Source: Candidatus Omnitrophota bacterium | Lineage (GTDB): Bacteria; Omnitrophota; Gorgyraeia; Aquiviventales; Aquiviventaceae | Reading direction: 5' to 3' | Length of the DNA: 7,872 bases | NCBI GenBank assembly: GCA_023247155.1 | Contig: JAHFGZ010000046.1 | Location: forward strand, 1-7,872 | Part shown: positions 5,340 through 7,872 of the stretch, piece by piece | Position numbering within the stretch: position 1 is the stretch's first letter | How the letters are laid out: each line of letters opens with the position of its first letter | The notes under the pieces: model-generated | What the model was told of the DNA's origin: nothing | Database searches by the model: none | Seen by the model: the letters and a program-made list of their open reading frames with translations, nothing else | Program-made: the position numbers and the translations under genes

Positions 5340-6113
5340 TCAAAACGCGACGAGATCAGCCACCCGCTGCCCGTCGGCCACCACGGCGCCGTCCTGCAGC
5401 GACATCGTGGTGCGCTCGCCAGCCTTGGTGGAGTCGGGGACGTAGCTGACGGAGAGGGGGGATTTGGACAGCTTCCCCACGTCTTTCTTGACCCGCACCA
5501 TGACGAGGTTCTTGTAGAGCGCGTACTCCCCCTTCGCGAGCGTCGTCGACGCCCATCGCACACGCAGCGTCTCCGGCCGCGGCACATGGGCCAGCTGGAG
5601 ATAGGCCACCGCCCGCCCCTTCCCGTCCGGGAGGATCATCCGCCGCGCCGCGTCCCGGGATGAAAACAGCTCGGCCTCCTCCCCGGCGGCCAGGTCTTGA
5701 GCGGCAGTGCTCAAGCCGGCCAGCTGGGTGCCGTGCTGCCCCACCTGTTCGCGCGTTGCCGACAGCGCTTCCTCCAGCACCCGCCGCGCCTCCTGCTCGG
5801 CGGTGAGCAACGCCTGCTGGTCCTCGAGGCGTCCCGCCTGCGCCTCGGCCGCAACGCGCTGCTCCTGGACCTGTCGGTTCAGCTCATTGACCGCGCGCTC
5901 AAGCTCCCCCAGCCGCGCGTCCCATCGGCCCTGTTGGGGCGTCAGCCACGCCGACGCCTGTCCCTTCAGCAGCGCCTGAACCCAGGGCTGGGCCGTCAAG
6001 GCGTAGAGGAATCCCAGCACGACAATCAGCACCCCTGTCTTGTGCCAGCCCTTCCGCCAAGCCAGCGGCGCCAACAGCAGCAACACGAGCGTCACCACGT
6101 ACGTCATCACCAT
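5340..6113 (-). CDS. Membrane-anchored coiled-coil protein, unrecognised
   Basis: The 257-residue product has two N-terminal hydrophobic helices (about 4-18 and 27-43) separated by a short basic loop (WRKGWHK). A charged, Gln/Glu/Ala-rich region at about 64-145 (LGELERAVNELNRQVQEQ and on) reads as a long coiled coil. A C-terminal domain of about 110 residues (150-257) follows, rich in beta-type segments: RAVAYLQLAHV, YALYKNLVMVRVKKDVG, SPLSVSYVPDS, DGAVVADGQRVADLV. I recognise no family. I chose the ATG at 6113, 4 nt after the stop of the upstream gene and next to GAGGGGTGA; a second in-frame ATG at 6107 is possible. The architecture suggests a self-associating envelope protein with a globular domain held away from the membrane. 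Its role is unknown. Confidence 0.85.
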   Translation of the reverse strand: MVMTYVVTLVLLLLAPLAWRKGWHKTGVLIVVLGFLYALTAQPWVQALLKGQASAWLTPQQGRWDARLGELERAVNELNRQVQEQRVAAEAQAGRLEDQQALLTAEQEARRVLEEALSATREQVGQHGTQLAGLSTAAQDLAAGEEAELFSSRDAARRMILPDGKGRAVAYLQLAHVPRPETLRVRWASTTLAKGEYALYKNLVMVRVKKDVGKLSKSPLSVSYVPDSTKAGERTTMSLQDGAVVADGQRVADLVAF

Positions 6114-6117
6114 CGCG

Positions 6118-6873
6118 TCACCCCTCTGGCACGTATACGAAAGGCTCGAAGCGGCTGATGATCGCTTGATAGAGCGCGCGGTAGGCCTCAAACGTTTGGG
6201 GAGGGGCCTGGCAGAGGAGCACTGCCAGCACGTCACGCTCCGCCGCCAGGGAGATGAGCAGGTGGTGGGTGACCCCGATCGGATCGGTGCCTTCCGCCTC
6301 CACCAGCCAGCCCGACCCTCCCTGCACCGCCAGCGGCTCCTTGCGGAGCACCCGCCCTCCGCCCTCGGCGAACATCGCGAGGAATCGGTCCACGAGCTCA
6401 TCGCTGGGCGCCTCGGCCTCCAGCCCGAACCTGCCCGACGCCCCTGCGTACTTCAGCAGCTCGATCACGACGGGCGCCTTCCCATCCGCCGCCTGTTCCT
6501 CCGACGACTTCGGCTGGATGGTCACCACATAGGGCGAGGGCCCCTCGGGCACCGTCGCCACCCACCCGTCGGGATAGGCCACGCGGGCTCCGCGCGCCAG
6601 GCTCTCGAAGACCGCCAGGGTCTGGGAGGCCGCCTGCTGGGCCGGCGGCGCGGCGGAGGCCTGGGGACCCTTGCCCTCCTCGATGCCAACGATGCCGTCC
6701 CGCCAATAGGTCAGGGGGACGCCGTACCAATCGATGGTGACCGCCTTATCCGTCTGCCTGATGATCTGGGCGTCAATCGTCCGCCCGTCCTTGAGGTGGA
6801 TGGTCTCCGCCCCAGCCGCCGGGCACCACGAAGCGACACCCCACAAGAGGACGGCCAGGACCCTCCGGCTCAT
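6118..6873 (-). CDS. Exported protein with SH3-like N-terminal segment and possible DcrB/PsbP-like domain
   Basis: The 251-residue product starts with a signal peptide (MSRRVLAVLLWGVASWCPAA, likely cut after AGA at 22); the cysteine is not in a lipobox. The mature start, ETIHLKDGRTIDAQII to GIVGIEEG (23-67), has the 'hLkdGr.i.g.i....d.v.i....g..v.y....I..I' pattern seen in many secreted proteins. After an Ala/Pro/Gln linker (70-86), a domain at about 95-246 starts ARVAYPDGWVATVPEG and ends with ALYQAIISRFEPF. A 'YP.gW' opening and a 'y...i..SF' end are typical of DcrB/DUF1795 and PsbP-like domains, so I suggest that fold with low certainty. I chose the ATG at 6873, 4 nt after the TIGR04073 stop, with GGGGAG upstream. 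The gene ends 4 nt before the coiled-coil gene. Confidence 0.82.
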   Translation of the reverse strand: MSRRVLAVLLWGVASWCPAAGAETIHLKDGRTIDAQIIRQTDKAVTIDWYGVPLTYWRDGIVGIEEGKGPQASAAPPAQQAASQTLAVFESLARGARVAYPDGWVATVPEGPSPYVVTIQPKSSEEQAADGKAPVVIELLKYAGASGRFGLEAEAPSDELVDRFLAMFAEGGGRVLRKEPLAVQGGSGWLVEAEGTDPIGVTHHLLISLAAERDVLAVLLCQAPPQTFEAYRALYQAIISRFEPFVYVPEG

Positions 6874-6877
6874 GCGG

Positions 6878-7261
6878 TCAAGAACTCCCCGCCGTTTCGA
6901 CCGGCTCTTTGGGGTTGAGGAGGAACTCCGGCTCCACGATCGGCCCATAGCCGACGCGGGGCAGCGGGAGCGGGAACGTCACGACCTCCACCGCGCCCAC
7001 CACCATCCGGGTGACGGCGGCCTGAATCCCTGCAAGCGACCCCCAGAACGCGGCAGCGCCGACGCCATGGTCCTCATAGACGACGGAAATCCTGAACGGC
7101 AGTTCCAGGACGCCCAGGGAGACGTTCGCCAAGCCGCGCCCCAGCTTTCGAACCGGGCCGAACGGCCGCTTCGTCGCTGCGGCGGCACCGGGCTCCCATG
7201 CGGTCACCACCACCGCCAGCGCGAGCAGCGCAACCCCGAACCGACGTCCCCTCTGCGTCAT
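6878..7261 (-). CDS. TIGR04073-like secreted protein (exosortase-associated family)
   Basis: This 127-residue protein has an N-terminal signal peptide (basic TQRGRR, hydrophobic FGVALLALAVVVTAW, cleavage near AAAA-TKRP at about 29). The mature part carries RKLGRGLANVSLGVLELPFRI (38-58), GVGAAAFWGSLAGI, VVGAVEVVTFPLPLPR and GPIVEPEFLL, the conserved order of the family TIGR04073, described as associated with exosortase systems. No exosortase or PEP-CTERM protein is visible in this window, so that link is from family knowledge only. The start is fixed by AAGGAGG about 6 nt upstream of the ATG. The gene is first after the rRNA terminator, and its stop lies 4 nt before the next gene. It is probably a small periplasmic or outer-envelope protein; its activity is unknown. 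Confidence 0.85.
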   Translation of the reverse strand: MTQRGRRFGVALLALAVVVTAWEPGAAAATKRPFGPVRKLGRGLANVSLGVLELPFRISVVYEDHGVGAAAFWGSLAGIQAAVTRMVVGAVEVVTFPLPLPRVGYGPIVEPEFLLNPKEPVETAGSS

Positions 7262-7297
7262 GCCAGGCCTCCTTGTCGCGGCTTCGCCGATAGCGCC

Positions 7298-7322
7298 TAT
7301 TGTACCCCACCCCCGTACAATA
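7298..7322 (-). promoter_or_regulatory. Inverted repeat with candidate -10 box before the TIGR04073-like gene
   Basis: A perfect 8-bp inverted repeat, TATTGTAC (7298-7305) and GTACAATA (7315-7322), has a 9-nt C-rich spacer. On the minus strand the distal arm contains TACAAT (7304-7299), a fair -10 box. The best -35 at a 17-nt spacing is TTTCGT (7327-7322), which is weak and overlaps the rRNA terminator. The repeat may be a repressor or activator site, or a second hairpin after the rRNA terminator. Confidence 0.4.
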
Positions 7323-7326
7323 CGAA

Positions 7327-7350
7327 AGCCGCCAGCGCTTGCTGGCGGCT
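7327..7350 (-). terminator. Intrinsic terminator of the rRNA operon
   Basis: AGCCGCCAGC (7350-7341 read on the minus strand) pairs perfectly over 10 bp with GCTGGCGGCT (7336-7327) around a 4-nt loop. In the direction of rRNA transcription it follows the 5S gene by about 9 nt and is followed by TTTCGTATTG. The U-run is short, so some read-through into the next gene is possible. Confidence 0.8.
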
Positions 7351-7359
7351 CAAGAAAAA

Positions 7360-7477
7360 GGCTGGCGCCGACCTACTCTCACGATCCCTTGCGGGATCAC
7401 TACCATCGGCCCTGAGGGGCTTAACGGCCGAATTCGGAATGGGCTCGGGTGTGGCCCCCTCGGTATAGGCACCAGCC
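7360..7477 (-). rRNA. rrf: 5S ribosomal RNA
   Basis: The minus strand reads GGCTGGTGCCTATACCGAGG at the 5' end and GAGAGTAGGTCGGCGCCAGC near the 3' end; the ends pair to form helix I. The internal CCCATTCCGAATTCGG and TAAGCCCCTCAGGGCCGATG are conserved 5S segments (loops B/C and the D/E region). Length is about 118 nt, as expected. Ends are set from helix I and may shift by one to three bases. Confidence 0.96.
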
Positions 7478-7521
7478 AATTCAAGATAACAACTGCATTG
7501 TCTCGCTCAAGAAGAACAGAG
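7478..7521 (-). other. 23S-5S intergenic spacer
   Basis: About 44 nt of AT-richer sequence separate the two rRNA genes. I see no tRNA and no strong hairpin in it; the processing stems of the two rRNAs would be formed by its edges. Confidence 0.8.

Positions 7522-7872
<351 letters not shown>

Noticed and set aside
5340..6401. Longer 353-residue version of the coiled-coil protein
   Set aside because: The extra N-terminal 96 residues overlap the upstream gene out of frame and are Ser/Arg/Cys-rich. The start at 6113 has a signal-anchor-like N-terminus and normal spacing to the upstream stop.
6040..6918. Plus-strand open frame of 292 codons opposite the exported protein gene
   Set aside because: The product is rich in Arg, Leu, Gly and Pro without a signal or domain, while the opposite strand encodes a coherent signal peptide and domains with coupled neighbours.
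7350..7360. Poly-A/T run next to the rRNA terminator as a second terminator on the plus strand
   Set aside because: On the plus strand the hairpin is followed by CAAGAAAAAG, not by a T-run, and no plus-strand gene would use it.

Overview
This 7.9 kb window is GC-rich bacterial chromosome. Every gene I can support lies on the minus strand, so transcription runs from right to left. The right end carries the 3' end of a 23S rRNA gene and a complete 5S rRNA gene, closed by a strong hairpin terminator. GC content, the yebC-ruvC-ruvA-ruvB order, a PA0069-type radical SAM protein and a TIGR04073-type secreted protein fit a deep-branching Gram-negative lineage such as Nitrospirota, Methylomirabilota/Rokubacteria or the former Deltaproteobacteria. 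That placement is an inference and is not settled by the sequence in hand.

Reading in the direction of transcription, the rRNA genes (7872-7360) are followed by six closely packed genes (7261-4583). These encode a short TIGR04073-like exported protein, an exported protein with an SH3-like N-terminal segment and a possible DcrB/PsbP-like domain, a two-helix membrane protein with a long coiled coil, a 44-residue single-helix membrane protein that is easily missed, a 51-residue zinc ribbon and a DUF1761 membrane protein. Stops and starts are 4 nt apart or overlap at three junctions, and the other gaps are 24-26 nt, so this looks like one operon of envelope-related genes of unknown function.

Next comes a stand-alone receiver-domain response regulator (4449-4042) with its own TTGACA promoter and a 5' leader holding mutually exclusive GC-rich hairpins. 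After it is a radical SAM gene of the SplB-like PA0069 family (3986-3018), whose TATAAT promoter contains a near-palindromic operator-like sequence.

The left third is the DNA-recombination operon: yebC (2977-2219), ruvC (2214-1708), ruvA (1664-1026) and ruvB (1029 to beyond position 1). RuvC is the Holliday-junction resolvase, RuvA binds the junction and RuvB is the AAA+ motor for branch migration. YebC is a ribosome- or transcription-associated factor often encoded next to ruv genes. The yebC promoter predicts a nearly leaderless mRNA. A perfect 10-bp inverted repeat between ruvC and ruvA covers the ruvA Shine-Dalgarno sequence. The RuvA has an unusual acidic-pin region.

I see no mobile element, CRISPR array, tRNA or plus-strand gene. 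The best candidates for undescribed biology are the envelope operon after the rRNA genes, the leader of the response regulator and the non-canonical RuvA.
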